Both the position numbers and the translations under genes were made by a program. Shown piece after piece: positions 25,393 to 35,838 of a stretch of DNA of 64,000 nucleotides; the first letter of the stretch is position 1, and every line of letters starts with the position of its first letter. Origin of the DNA: Chrysomallon squamiferum (Eukaryota > Mollusca > Gastropoda > Neomphalida > Peltospiridae). A model generated the notes under the pieces. That model was not told where the DNA came from, did no database searches, and saw nothing but the letters and a program-made list of their open reading frames with translations. The DNA is taken from positions 1,617,637-1,681,636 of the forward strand of contig CM022668.1 in NCBI GenBank assembly GCA_012295275.1, read 5' to 3'.

Positions 25393-26221
25393 AAACGTGC
25401 TAATGCCGGTGTTTAGGTGTGTTAAAAACAAAATGTAAAATATAAAATCAGACATTAAACTTTTATATGAAAATAAATCATTCAGATTTTTTAGTGAAAA
25501 TGAAAAGCTAGATGTAATCTGCTCTTCTGAATTTAATAAATGACAGATTATATAAAATTCTGGGTTTTAAGCCTGGAAGGATGAATTTTAAATTTTCTGT
25601 TGTAAACCAAACTAGAATGGTTGGGGCAGCTGTTCTGGGTGAGGTTGTGACAGCCATATGTAAGTAGGTTTCCTAGCAACCAAAATCCCACAATTCTCTT
25701 CTCTCTGATCTGTATAATGAGTTCCCAGTGAGTCCTGTCTCCGTGTTTCAGAACTCATACCTGTACTCGTTTGTTTAACCTCTACCTGTAACCCACAGCA
25801 CTTCTGTAAATACCTGACAGGTAGAAAAACACATAGTAGTACAGGTGTTGTCAGACCGTGAACTTACTTTTACAAGGTTGATTTAAATTATTTTACTTGT
25901 TTTAATCTATTTAAACTTTGGGATCTAAATTCACCTGAAGTTGTATATATGTGTGTGTGTGTGTGTCTGTGTGTTTGTGTGTGTATGTTTATTTGATATT
26001 TATCTATATATATGTATATAAGTGAGTGCATTATTAGTTATTTTGTGTGTGTGTTTGTATGTCTAAATTTATATATTTATTTGTATATTTATGAATTGTA
26101 CACATATATGTGTGTGTGTTTTAATTTAATACTACACAAAATGTTTGGGACAGAATGTACCCTGTAGCTTAACATGACTGAATGTTGTAAATAATACTGA
26201 AAATAATAAATTCACAGGGAA
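25389..26221 (+). other. Intron-like sequence
   Basis: No exon is seen. TG-rich simple sequence lies at about 25945-25990 and 26040-26125. The segment 25600-25860 is somewhat less AT-rich, but I recognise nothing in it. Confidence 0.5.
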
Positions 26222-26379
26222 ATTTTTAAAATTGGTGCAAGTGTTAATGATGCATTATACATTGTCTAGTTAATTTGCTCATTAAAATTAAGAAATAATA
26301 ATAATTTCTTAATTTTAATGAGCAAATTAACTAGACAATGTATAATAGCATCATTAACACTTGCACCAATTTTAAAAAT
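26222..26379. repeat. Near-perfect inverted repeat, 75-bp arms, 7-nt loop
   Basis: The left arm (26222-26296) and right arm (26304-26379) are reverse complements apart from one extra A in the right arm (gtataatAgcatc against gtataatgcatc). The loop is aataata. Arms start and end in atttttaaaattggtgcaag and its complement. If transcribed in the long intron upstream of exon 27190, it would fold into an almost fully paired hairpin of about 158 nt. Such near-identity suggests recent formation (template switching or a palindromic foldback/MITE-like element) or an assembly artefact. No open frame or transposase is associated. Confidence 0.97.
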
Positions 26380-27189
26380 ATATATATATTATGTATGTAT
26401 GTATGTAGGTATGTATGTATATGTGTTTGCTAAGCTCATCTTATCCTGTCTGTTAATTGAAGGACTAATTAGTTTTCCAGTCTGGTGTAGAGTGTAAATA
26501 AATGTTCATTAAGAGTTGATTGTTGACCCAGTGTAAATACCTGTGTATAAACAACCTCCTCTGTGTCTGCCCCTTTTGTCTTACACTGAACACTCACAGA
26601 CATTCCTCAGATGTAACTTGATGTGCCTAGGTGTGCTCTACATGTTTTATGGATATTGCTTGTGTTGCTATGACAACTTGGCCTTTGGTAAAACTTTTCT
26701 TTGTTGCAATCTGGACTTTAAAACAGTAACACCTGTAATTACTCAGTTTCTTTTATTACCTGTAATTTTGTGTTTTGTCACCTGTATGCTAAAGTGTGTT
26801 TTATTTATCTGTTGTTTACTTCATTTATTGTTTGATTTATTTTTTGTATTATTCTGTGTCATTGTGTATTTATTGTTGTTTTTGTTTTTGGATTTTTTTT
26901 ATATATATATGTATTACCTTTTGTTTTTTGTTATTGTTTTATTATTAAATTAGTGATTGTGATCTCTCATTTTTGCATTATTAAAATTCTATTTTATTTT
27001 TAAGATACAACTGAACATTTTAAATTAAAGCAAATACATTATTTATCATTTTTATTATTAATTTTTGTTTTTGATTTGTTTCATATTTCGTTTTTTAACT
27101 TGCAAATAAAACACTTAACATTTCTTTTTTTATCATATTTATTCTTTTATTGTCATTAAACAAAAACAACAACTGTTTATATTTTGCAG
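26380..27189 (+). other. T-rich intron end upstream of exon 27190
   Basis: It contains GTAT repeats at about 26390-26420 and a long T-rich region (26750-27180) that encodes only Phe/Leu/Cys-rich open frames. It ends in the acceptor tttatattttgcag| at 27189. Confidence 0.6.
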
Positions 27190-27428
27190 TCAGCAGATGA
27201 AAAACTGCGAAACATTGGCAACAAGCCGCAGGGCTCGAAACAGAGCAGTCCCTCTGGACCCAGCCCACATGAGGAGGGGGAAGTGATGGCGGAGAGGAGG
27301 ATACAGACAAGGACAGGGAGGAGAGAGCGTTTTCGGGGTGGGGATGGAGTCAGAGGGCAGGTGGAGCATCACAAGGCAGAAATCAAAAGAAGATCACGGA
27401 GTGAAGGTCCGCATAGCAGAGTCTCCAG
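27190..27428 (+). CDS. Internal coding exon of the long-tail gene (formin-like)
   Basis: A 239-nt exon between acceptor ttttgcag|TCAGC and donor TCCAG|GTAAAC. It starts in phase 0 and leaves two bases of an Arg codon, which exon 28112 completes exactly. It encodes about 79 residues: an initial helical SADEKLRNI, then a polar, basic low-complexity stretch (SSPSGPSPHEEGE, RTGRRERFRGG, KRRSRSEGP). Read after the exon at 14542-14805, the junction gives NFLK-SADEKLRNI. This resembles the late FH2 helix of FHDC1/INF2-type formins, followed by the disordered tail. The rest of the FH2 C-terminus seen in other formins is not obvious, so another exon may lie between. Base composition is clearly richer in G+C than the flanks, as expected for coding DNA. 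Exon status is strongly supported by splice sites and phase; family identity is an inference. Confidence 0.82.
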
Positions 27429-28111
27429 GTAAACCATCGACAAACATCTGTGATTAAACCATCTACAAACATCTGTGATTAAACCATCTACAAACATCTG
27501 TGACAATAGACAGTTAAAATATCTACAAACATCTGTGACAATAGACAGTTAAAATATCTACAAACATCTGTGACAATAGACAGTTAAAATATCTACAAAC
27601 ATCTGTGACAATATACAGTTAAAATATTTACAAACATCTGTGACTTTTTACAGTTAAAATATCTACAAACATCTGTGACTTTTTACAGTTAAAATATCTA
27701 CAAACATCTGTGACAATAGACAGTTAAAATATCTACAAACATCTGTGACTTTTTACAGTTAAAATATCTACAAACATCTGACTTTTTACAGTTAAAATAT
27801 CTACAAATATCTGTAACAATAAGTAGTTAAAAAATCTACAAACATCTGTAACAGTACATAGTGGAAATATCTATAAATATTAGTTTGTTTTAAGAAAAAA
27901 AAAAATTAAACTCTCATGTTTACTTACAAATGAACATACTCACATGCAACATTCCCATGTTAATAAAGATCCATATTTTAGTATATGTGTCGATTACTAT
28001 GTTGTATTTGTCTATGAATCCTTGTTTATCTGTATGTTTATATGTTGCATGTATGTTGATTATAACATGTATAGAAAAAAACATTTTAATTTACAAATTA
28101 TCATTTTCCAG
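27429..28111 (+). other. Intron, 683 nt
   Basis: GTAAAC donor and tcattttccag acceptor. Its phase joins exons 27190-27428 and 28112 onward as an intact Arg codon (AG|G). About two thirds is the 35-bp minisatellite, leaving only about 230 nt of unique sequence before exon 28112. Confidence 0.82.
27433..27885. repeat. 35-bp intronic minisatellite, about 13 copies
   Basis: The unit caaacatctgtgacaatag + acagttaaaatatcta recurs. Variants replace caatag with ctttttac, and the first copies are a shorter 25-base form (atctgtgattaaaccat). It begins four bases after the splice donor. Confidence 0.94.
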
Positions 28112-31100
28112 GCCAAAAGAAGATGAAACTTTCGAATCTTATCCTAAGAATGAGAAGATCATGGGACCCATATTTGCTGTGACTCACAGCTCCACAGCGA
28201 CGCGGGTGTCCCGGTATTCTCCACCTTTGTCTGATGAAGGAGGCTTTGTACATGTGCAGGAAGTGGCAGGCAGTGACACGGACTCTAGTGACAGTGATCG
28301 CAAAGTGTGGACCAAGAATCCTCTGGTTGTGAGAAAGACGAGAAGAACAGGAAGAAGTGAGAAAAGACAGTCAAATATTGAAAATGGTTTTTCTAACAGG
28401 ACTTCAAATCGTGAAAGTTTTGTGTACTATGGGTCAGGGCAGGACAAGAGTGACAGCAGTGGGACAGGCAGTTTGAAGGGCAGCAAGTATCAGAAGCTTG
28501 AAGAGCTGAGACGACGCAGGATAGACATCCAGGTCACATCTGATGAAGAGGTTCAGAATACTCCAGCGTCTCGGATATCACGTTTGAGACAGAGAGCAAT
28601 CCAGAGTGGGTTAGGCAAACAGGATAGACACAGTTCAATAGAACCTGCAGCAGCAGCAGCAGCACCCATAGTGCCCAGCAGCAGTAACCAAAGCTATATC
28701 CAGAAAACTCCACTTCAGAATGGAACCAATGTGTATTCAAACCAAGGACAGAGTACTAATGTGCAGCCAGTTTATCAAGTGGGAAGTAACACACCTTCAG
28801 TTGTAGCACCAAAGTCTTTTCAACACTCTAGTCAGGTTATAGATAATTCTAGTCAGAATAAAGTGTTTTCCTCCAACCAGAAACAAAAACGACAATCACA
28901 GGAGATTAAACCTTTTGATCAGAAGGGTTTTTCTGACTCAGGAATTGTTCAGGCATCTAACCTTCCAGCTAACTTTACAGTTCATTCACAGATACAGCAC
29001 AACATTTCTGAACCACAACCTTCTTCTTTCACTAAAACTGTTCATGGTGGTGAAATTGTACAAAAGAAAATCTTTGATAGGCCTAGGGTGCCTTCAGCAG
29101 ATTCTATATATGACAGTGTGTTTGATGATCCTTCTGCCAAACAAAATATAAACAGGACTTCTTTCTCTACATACCACAATGTTGGTCATGGGTTTGTCTA
29201 TATGAGACCTGCTTCAGGAAATGTGATGGAGAAGCCAAAAGAAGCCTCTGGATTTGTACAGAATGGTCATCAGATGCCTGCAACATCAAATGAAGTTGTG
29301 GAACTGAGACTGAAAACAAATCGAGTACTAGATCGACCTCCGTCCATACAAGGCACACCAGCCAAACTTGTGTTAAACAGAGTAAACAGTGATGACTCAC
29401 TGGATGAACTCATTGAGTCAAATATTCAATATCTGGATCAGGAAATTGACAAAAGCAAAAGAAGAAGTACAACACATGTTTCTAAATCTGCCAGTCTACC
29501 AGACTCAAGACATTTTTCAGGATTGCAAATGCCAGAGAGTGGGGTAATTATGCCAGTTCGTTCTGAGATGAGAATTCCATTTTCTGGAAGTCAGTCTCAA
29601 GGAATATCAGAATGGCAACATCCCAAACAAACTCACATAAGCCATGGCAGTGAGCTGCAGTTTCATATTCCTGTAGGAACAGGGACCTATCACCCTCCAG
29701 AGATTTATATTGCTGATGAGAATAGACAGGGTTCTTTTAGTTCAGTGCACAGTGAAATGGCAGGGCAGACAAACACTGGATATGTAGGAGGGATGTATGG
29801 AGGTGCATCTCTTCATCCTGGTACTTCTGGAGAGAGAAAGTTGTCCTATGACAGCAGAACAACATATACATTTCCTGGTTCTGAGTTTCATGATCGGGAC
29901 ATGTCAAAGTCAGACACTCAGCTGAATTCAAATCTGCCTGTTTACAGAGACACAGTGAACCCTTCGTACAGCCAGCCATACTCCAGTTCTGCAGACCCGC
30001 TTGTACAGAGGACTGAGCTGAGTGTTCCTACATTTGACCGAGGAATGTTTTCTGATGTTGAGTACAACATAGAGGTGGCAGACAGAGTGAAAAAGTGGGA
30101 GAAGTTTATGAAGAAAAGGTCGGAAGTGACAGATGAATCTTTAACAACCATCCAGGAGCAGGACATTCTTCCAAGAGATGTGAGGAGATCAATGTTTCTA
30201 GATCAGAGGATTAATATTCCCAAGTCTCCCACCGTTTCAGTGTCACAGAGTTTCACATGGACTGGAGTGTCTCTGAAACCATCATCTTCTGATCCTACCA
30301 TTAACATGGCTGGTAATCAACATGTATTTTCACAGCAGACCAACCACATTGTCATTCAGGAACCAGTGACTGGGTCCAAGTATGCTACAAGTGCTCTGAG
30401 CTCTATTTATGTGCCAGGTCCTCAAAAAGCATCTCCTGGTTTAATGAGTGCTGCTGACCTTCGCAAACATATGGTGGCCAACAAACAGCCAGTGGATGAT
30501 CATTCAGTTCAAACACTGACCAGTCCTAACCCTGTAAACTGCAGATATCAGGAACTGGATGAGCTGCAGGAAGCAAAGTCTGAGACAGTGAAAGATCTGT
30601 GTAAAATGTTTGATATCAGTTTTCAGAATGAAGGTCAAGTGATGCCAGGTGAAGAGAAATTTTCAAAAATGTCTCCATCTCAAGCTGACAGTGACACAAA
30701 CTGGACACAGCTCATTTCAGACTTGGAAACAAAGATAAAAGAGACAGAAGTTTGGTCGCCAGAGATGGAGAGTCAGGAGGGAGATCTTGTAAGCATTGAA
30801 AGAGTGAAAGCCAGAACACTGCAAACAATCCCGTTCTCTGAAGACCCATTCTGGAAGGAAATAGAAGAAATGACCAGCTTTGAGAAATTGTTTAAACCTG
30901 AGGAATTTGATGATGCTTTGGCCTTCAGATCAGCTAATCAACTTGAGTTCGCACCAAGCCAAAGTAACACTTTACCCTCTCAGCCAAGAATGTCAGCACG
31001 GGATCGCCTGACAAGATCCAAGTCTTTGTACACTCCTAACATAACTCCACTAACAATAACAGTGGATAAATACAATGGGCCAAATGCTCTTGATGATGTC

Positions 31101-32141
31101 CTGGAAGATATTCGAGTGTCGCTTGAGAAACAAAGTCCAAAGGTAAGACGAGGAGGGGACAGTTCAGACTCACATCGCTCATCACCAGGGCCAACACAAG
31201 CAGATATACAGAGGTCAAGATCAAATTACTGGGAGAGGACGTCTGTTCCCCAGACTCAAGGTTTGTTGATATATGCCAATCAGAACCAGACAGACTCCAA
31301 GCCACAAATGTCCTACCCTGGCATGGAACAGTATCCCAATGTTGTAAATGGCAACTACCAGCTGGACCCAGACATCTTGAAACAGAAACTGCTGAAAACA
31401 GGATTAGTGGATGAAAATAAAAAAGCAGTAACAAGACAGTACCAGCAGAAACCAAGTCCTCTGATTATCCCACCACCTCCACAGTTCTATGCTCCAGCTC
31501 CTCAACCACTCATTTCTCAACCAATTCGAACAAGCAGACAGTCTGAGGAGAAGAGGAATGAGGTGAATCAGTCAATGGAGGAGCTTCGACAGCTGGCTGT
31601 TGACGTGGAGAGAAAGGTCAGCATGATCAAATCTAAGATTGTGAGAGCTGATGAAAATAACCTGGATAAAATTTTAATGACACTGAAAAAGTTTGCTCCT
31701 ACAGTGCAGAGCCGATCTCCTGAACCAAAAGCAGATTCATTTCATGACTTTTATGTAAAAAAAAAGTCCAAGCTTTCAGAAGCCCTTTTTGAACTGGATA
31801 AAATTTATGATGGGCTGCAGTTAGATGACAGTTCAGTGATTGAACAGGTTAAAAGACAGGATTATCCACCTTACAGAAGACCATCTCCTATAGGTCAGCA
31901 GAAACAAGATGAGAAACCAGAAATTTCAAGCAGTATCTCATTTCAGGTGTCAAAACCAGCTGCTCACAAAGTGGAACAGAGAACAGACACAGATTTTGAT
32001 GCAATTCAGAGGTCATTTCAGGCTATTCTGGATGAGGTAAACCAAACAGCAGCTACAAAGACTGAGGCTGGAACAGTCCCTGCAAATGTGATGTCATCTC
32101 GGTACCAGCCTACTGTGGTTAAAACAGCAACATCTTTTTTT
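28112..32141 (+). CDS. Giant exon, first part: disordered tail of formin-like protein
   Basis: The exon opens at acceptor ttttccag|GCCAAAAG and stays open for over 4 kb in the frame set by exon 27190, encoding about 1,343 residues before the T7 site. The protein is Ser/Gln/Pro-rich and probably disordered, with no catalytic domain that I recognise. Visible landmarks are an SDTDSSDSD acidic Ser cluster (about 28275), KLEELRRRRIDIQVTSDEE (about 28496), an Ala6 run from a GCA repeat (about 28650), VADRVKKWEKFMKKR (about 30076), DPFWKEIEEMTSFEKLF (about 30844), LDDVLEDIRVSLEK (about 31090), a PPPP stretch (about 31470) and a predicted helical segment EELRQLAVDVERKVSMIKSK (about 31577). Short helical motifs in a long disordered tail fit a cytoskeletal scaffold or actin/microtubule-associated protein. 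The FHDC1/INF2-like formin link rests only on the upstream FH2-like exon. Beyond 32141 this frame continues 42 residues of His/Gln-rich, frameshifted-looking sequence to a stop at 32267. Confidence 0.88.
32135..32141 (+). other. T7 frame-change site
   Basis: Codons TCT TTT TTT CAC cover seven T at 32135-32141. Upstream coding is in one frame, downstream coding in the -1 frame. One extra T would restore a single reading frame. The run also equals the -1 slippery heptamer U UUU UUU, correctly phased. No strong stem-loop sits at the usual 5-9 nt spacing; the nearest pairing is a 6-bp CACCTG/CAGGTG stem 55 nt downstream. An assembly or sequencing indel is the likeliest cause. Confidence 0.8.
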
Positions 32142-34303
32142 CACAACCACGACTCCAAACAGCTTTTAACAAAACAATCACAACATCAGCACCAACACCT
32201 GTTGTATCATCCCAAGTTCAAACATCAGGTGCAAAGACAGTATCAAGCACAATTCCCACAACAATAGTACAGCCAACAAAGACTGAGACAGTTCCAAGCA
32301 AGCCATCTGTAGTCAGCTCATTTCAGCAGGTTGAGAAAAGTCCAGAGGTAAAGAGGAGGAGTATTGTTAGCAGTGCAAGAACAGTCTTCCAGCCTGCAGT
32401 GAAATCAGAGAAAGAAGGAATCCAGGCTGCAGTTTCATCCACTGTTGTTGATATGGCAGGAAATAGACAAAACAGTGGAAAATCTGGTGTTATACCTCAG
32501 ATGCCAGTGGTTTCATCTCTGAAGACAAAGATTCCTCCAGAAACAAGTCCTAAGCCTAAACGACAAAACCTGCAGTCAAGAAGAGGTGTTTCATCTGTGA
32601 CCTTGACCCCAGCTCCAGTTCTTGTCCCTCCAGAAACCAGTCCAAAACCTAAACGATCAGCAGATAAAACACTCAGTGTGACTTGTGTAGCTTTGTCCTC
32701 ATCTCCAGCAGTGGCATACTCATCATCTACAGTCTCCATGCCCAGACCAAAGCCTCCGCAGACAACCTCAGTGTCTCAAACACCAACAAAACAGGTGACT
32801 AAAACGTCTGTTTCTGTAGCAACCACACAGAATCCTCCGACATCTGCATGTTCTCTGGACATAAATCAGAGAGAAAATTTGACAGCAAATGTTTCCAAGT
32901 TGATGAATCAAACAAGTAACCAGGCAGGTGGAATGACTCAACAGTCTCAGAGTGTTTCAATTACTCTAAAAACTCCCACGTCCAGCTCCTCTTCCTCTGG
33001 TCAACCAGCTAATGCAGCTTCTATGCAGACCTCAAAATCCCCACGAGAACGTCGATCTAGAACTCGGTTTCGTGCAAAAAATCCTGACCTTGTTGATGAT
33101 GATGTTGCAGTGAGAAAAGCAAGATCAAAGTCAACACCTAGAATAGATTCTCAAACAACGGCTATTACACCATCGCCAACATCAGCTGATTATCTGAATC
33201 CAAGGGAGAGCACTCCACCACAGTCACGTATTCGAATTCGACCAGAAAAAGAGGCCGATTTAATGCACGATGACATGGCTTACAGAAATCTGAGAAAAGA
33301 CATCACAATTGAACCACCAAAGATGCCAACAACAACAACAACAACAACAGCAACAGCCTGTTCAGCAATAGAAATAGAATTGAAGTCGCCAGTTAATTCT
33401 GCAGCAGGAACACCTCAAACAAAGCCAAAGTTTGACAAGACAGTTGATCTAACGAAAGCAAAGAATTTCACTGACAGATCCTCATCAGCAAGTTCTTCTG
33501 CTGTTGGCTCTCCCAAACTTAAAACTGTGGAGACTCAGACGTCTGCTGATGAGCAGAAATCAGCCCGGTCAAGATTTAGACAGAGACAAGAAGGAAAAAG
33601 GAGAATGGGAAAAGGAATTGCAATGATGTTGGAGATATTTAGTTCAAGTGATGATGATCGCAGAATGCGGCCGCTGCACACACGAAGTGCTCCTGACCTG
33701 AGTCTCATTGGTAATGAAGGTGATGATGAAGGTGCTGAAGAAGAAGAAGAAAAAACTAAAAATGAAATTCATGTGACAACTTCCTCTGGTCAAAGGGAAA
33801 GGCAAGCTGAACATTTTGGTGATAACAAAATGAAACTGGATTCAGTGGACTGTAGTGAGACATCAGCAACCAACAAACCTCCAGCACATCCAGTTAAAAA
33901 ATCTTCTGGAAGTCCAGAGAAAATTACTTCCAGCAGTGCTGAACAGTCTGTAGAGAAAGATGTATCTTGCAGTGAAAAATTCTCCAAGTTTTCTCTCAGG
34001 ACTAGAAAGGGTCGTTCTCCAGAAAGAGAGGTGCAGAGTGACACAACCATGGAAATACAGGAACGTCCCAAAAGTTTTCATGAACTCCTTGCAAACTTTG
34101 AACAGGGTGAAAATCGGCGACATGCCCTGAAATCTTTGAGAAAGTGTGCTTCTGAAGACACTGTTGCTATGGAAACAGTTGTGAAGAAAGCTTATCAGTC
34201 AGATCCTTATCTTTCAGAGCCTAACTTGAGACAAGATGATCCAAGAATTCCAAGTCAGGAAGGTAGAGTGGTTCTTAATATTGAGCTTAAAGTTAGAAGT
34301 TGA
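32142..34303 (+). CDS. Giant exon, second part: C-terminal disordered tail
   Basis: Coding resumes in the -1 frame directly after the T7 run. The frame is open from 32123 and runs to a TGA at 34301-34303, giving about 720 residues. There is no start codon of its own at the junction, and the sequence flows on in the same Ser/Thr/Pro-rich style (for example TTSAPTPVVSSQ), so it is a continuation, not a separate gene. Landmarks are two PPETSPKPKR repeats (about 32535 and 32625), a Ser run (about 32985), the related basic-acidic motifs DLVDDDVAVRKARSK (about 33088) and DLMHDDMAYRNLRKD (about 33257), a Thr run from ACA repeats (about 33329), SSSDDDRRMRPLHTRSAPDL (about 33640), an EEEEE stretch (about 33740) and a polar C-terminus ending ELKVRS. 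A potential donor (CAGGAAG|GTAGAG, at about 34262) leaves open that the last 12 residues are intron read-through and that further exons follow. Confidence 0.85.
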
Positions 34304-34745
34304 AATATTTGTATGATGTGATATAATGTAGATTTTGTTATTTTTAATGTAGAGATATTTTAACAATATTTTCTTATTTATTTATTTATTTATTTATTTA
34401 TTTTCTTGATTTAGGTTCCTTCCCCTCTTTCCTTACAATTAAAATAGGTGTTTGTTTTGATATTTCATAACATAAAGGAACACTGATATTTGTTTTGACA
34501 AAATATTATACTGCACTATAAATATAATACTCATGGTTTTTTTATGTGGAAAGGACTGGTACTATAATTTTAATCTGTTTTGTTCAGTTCTCAAAGCTAA
34601 GTAATAATAATACAACACAGTTTGTTTTAGCCACTGCAATGTTTATCTTATTTTGAAAATACCCTTTTAAAATATGTTGCTGAAAGCTGTTTGCTTTGGA
34701 CTTTAAGAATTAATCAAGTGAATATATTTTTTAGCTGTAATTTTA

Positions 34746-34751
34746 AATAAA
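34746..34751 (+). terminator. Possible proximal polyadenylation signal AATAAA
   Basis: The first AATAAA after the stop codon, 443 nt downstream. Further ones occur at 35275-35280 and 35460-35465. Which are used cannot be told from sequence. Confidence 0.25.
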
Positions 34752-35770
34752 AAGCAACACTATTTTTGGAATTTTTTTGAAATATTCAATACTAACAATG
34801 TTTTGAATACTCATTCTATCTGACAGGAAAATTCAGTCTTTACATTTTCCTCCAAATTTCAAAGAAAAATAATAACTAGAAATATCTTGTTTGTTTTTTT
34901 AACTATTTATCTATTCTTCTAGAAATGCCTAAATGATACATTTTGAACATACTCTTCCAGTCTAAATGACTGAGTTAAAACATTATGATACAGAACAATG
35001 AGAGATTATTATATATGTGTATGTTATGTTGTGAATGGTTTCTTTCAGTTGTGCAGTCATGGAAACACAACTAAGTGGTAATCTGTGTTCTTGCTCCACT
35101 GTGCTGTATGTAGATAGATGATGTTTAACCCGCTATTTACAGTACTTGATGTGCTTACAGTTCTCTTATAGATAAACATAAAACAAAAACATAGGACTTC
35201 TGATTGCTTTTAACATCAAAATACTTGAAATAAGATGTATTTGTTGTGTAATGCTGCAAGGCTCCTAACTTTAAAATAAAACTGCTAATACCATGACACA
35301 AATAGATAACCTGAATACATTTTGTATTCTTCCGGTGATCACTTTATTCAAACTTTGCTAATAATAAAGTATGACATTCAAACTTTGCTAACAATGAAGT
35401 ATCTGCATAAAAATCTGAAATATTCTTACTTTTGTATATATTTAAGTGTTCAAACAAACAATAAAATATATATATATATATATTTCAAATCTAAATAATA
35501 TTATTTAAAATGCTGTTTGTCAGTTTACTAATGTCTTGGTCATTGGTTACATCATTTATTGATGTAAACCTTGGTAGCTGTTCTTTGTTCTTTTTTTCTT
35601 TTTTTCCAAGACATGACATAATTATGAGTGTACAAGGAAGTAGAGAAATATACAGTATTCATGCTGCTTCAAAATTCTTAGTTGTCATACTTATTAATAT
35701 AAATCTTTAATTTTTAATATTATTTCAAACAATACTTGGAAGTTTACATATACTAACTTGGAAGTTTACA

Positions 35771-35838
35771 TATTTTTAATATTGTTATGATGCAAGTTAT
35801 CATTATGCTAACAGCTATTCATAACAATATTAAAAATA
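35771..35838 (+). other. 20-bp perfect hairpin in putative 3' UTR
   Basis: 35771-35790 is exactly complementary to 35819-35838 (tattttt... pairing with ...aaaaata), with a 28-nt loop. The direct repeat acttggaagtttacatat sits just upstream (about 35733 and 35756). It could be an RNA structure or a small foldback element. Confidence 0.8.

Noticed and set aside
26543-26953. Plus-strand 136-codon frame, very hydrophobic
   Set aside because: Phe/Leu/Cys content is explained by the T-rich sequence; no homology is recognised and its latter half is nearly pure T/G simple sequence.
32129-32300. Programmed -1 ribosomal frameshift as a firm call
   Set aside because: The heptamer fits, but no stimulatory structure sits at the right distance and homopolymer indels are common in assemblies; kept only as an alternative.
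28534-34123. Several minus-strand frames within the giant exon
   Set aside because: Antisense shadows of the plus-strand coding sequence.
32399-34303. Separate second gene starting near 32399
   Set aside because: The frame is open upstream to 32123, the composition is continuous with the preceding coding sequence, and there is no promoter, ATG or intergenic gap.
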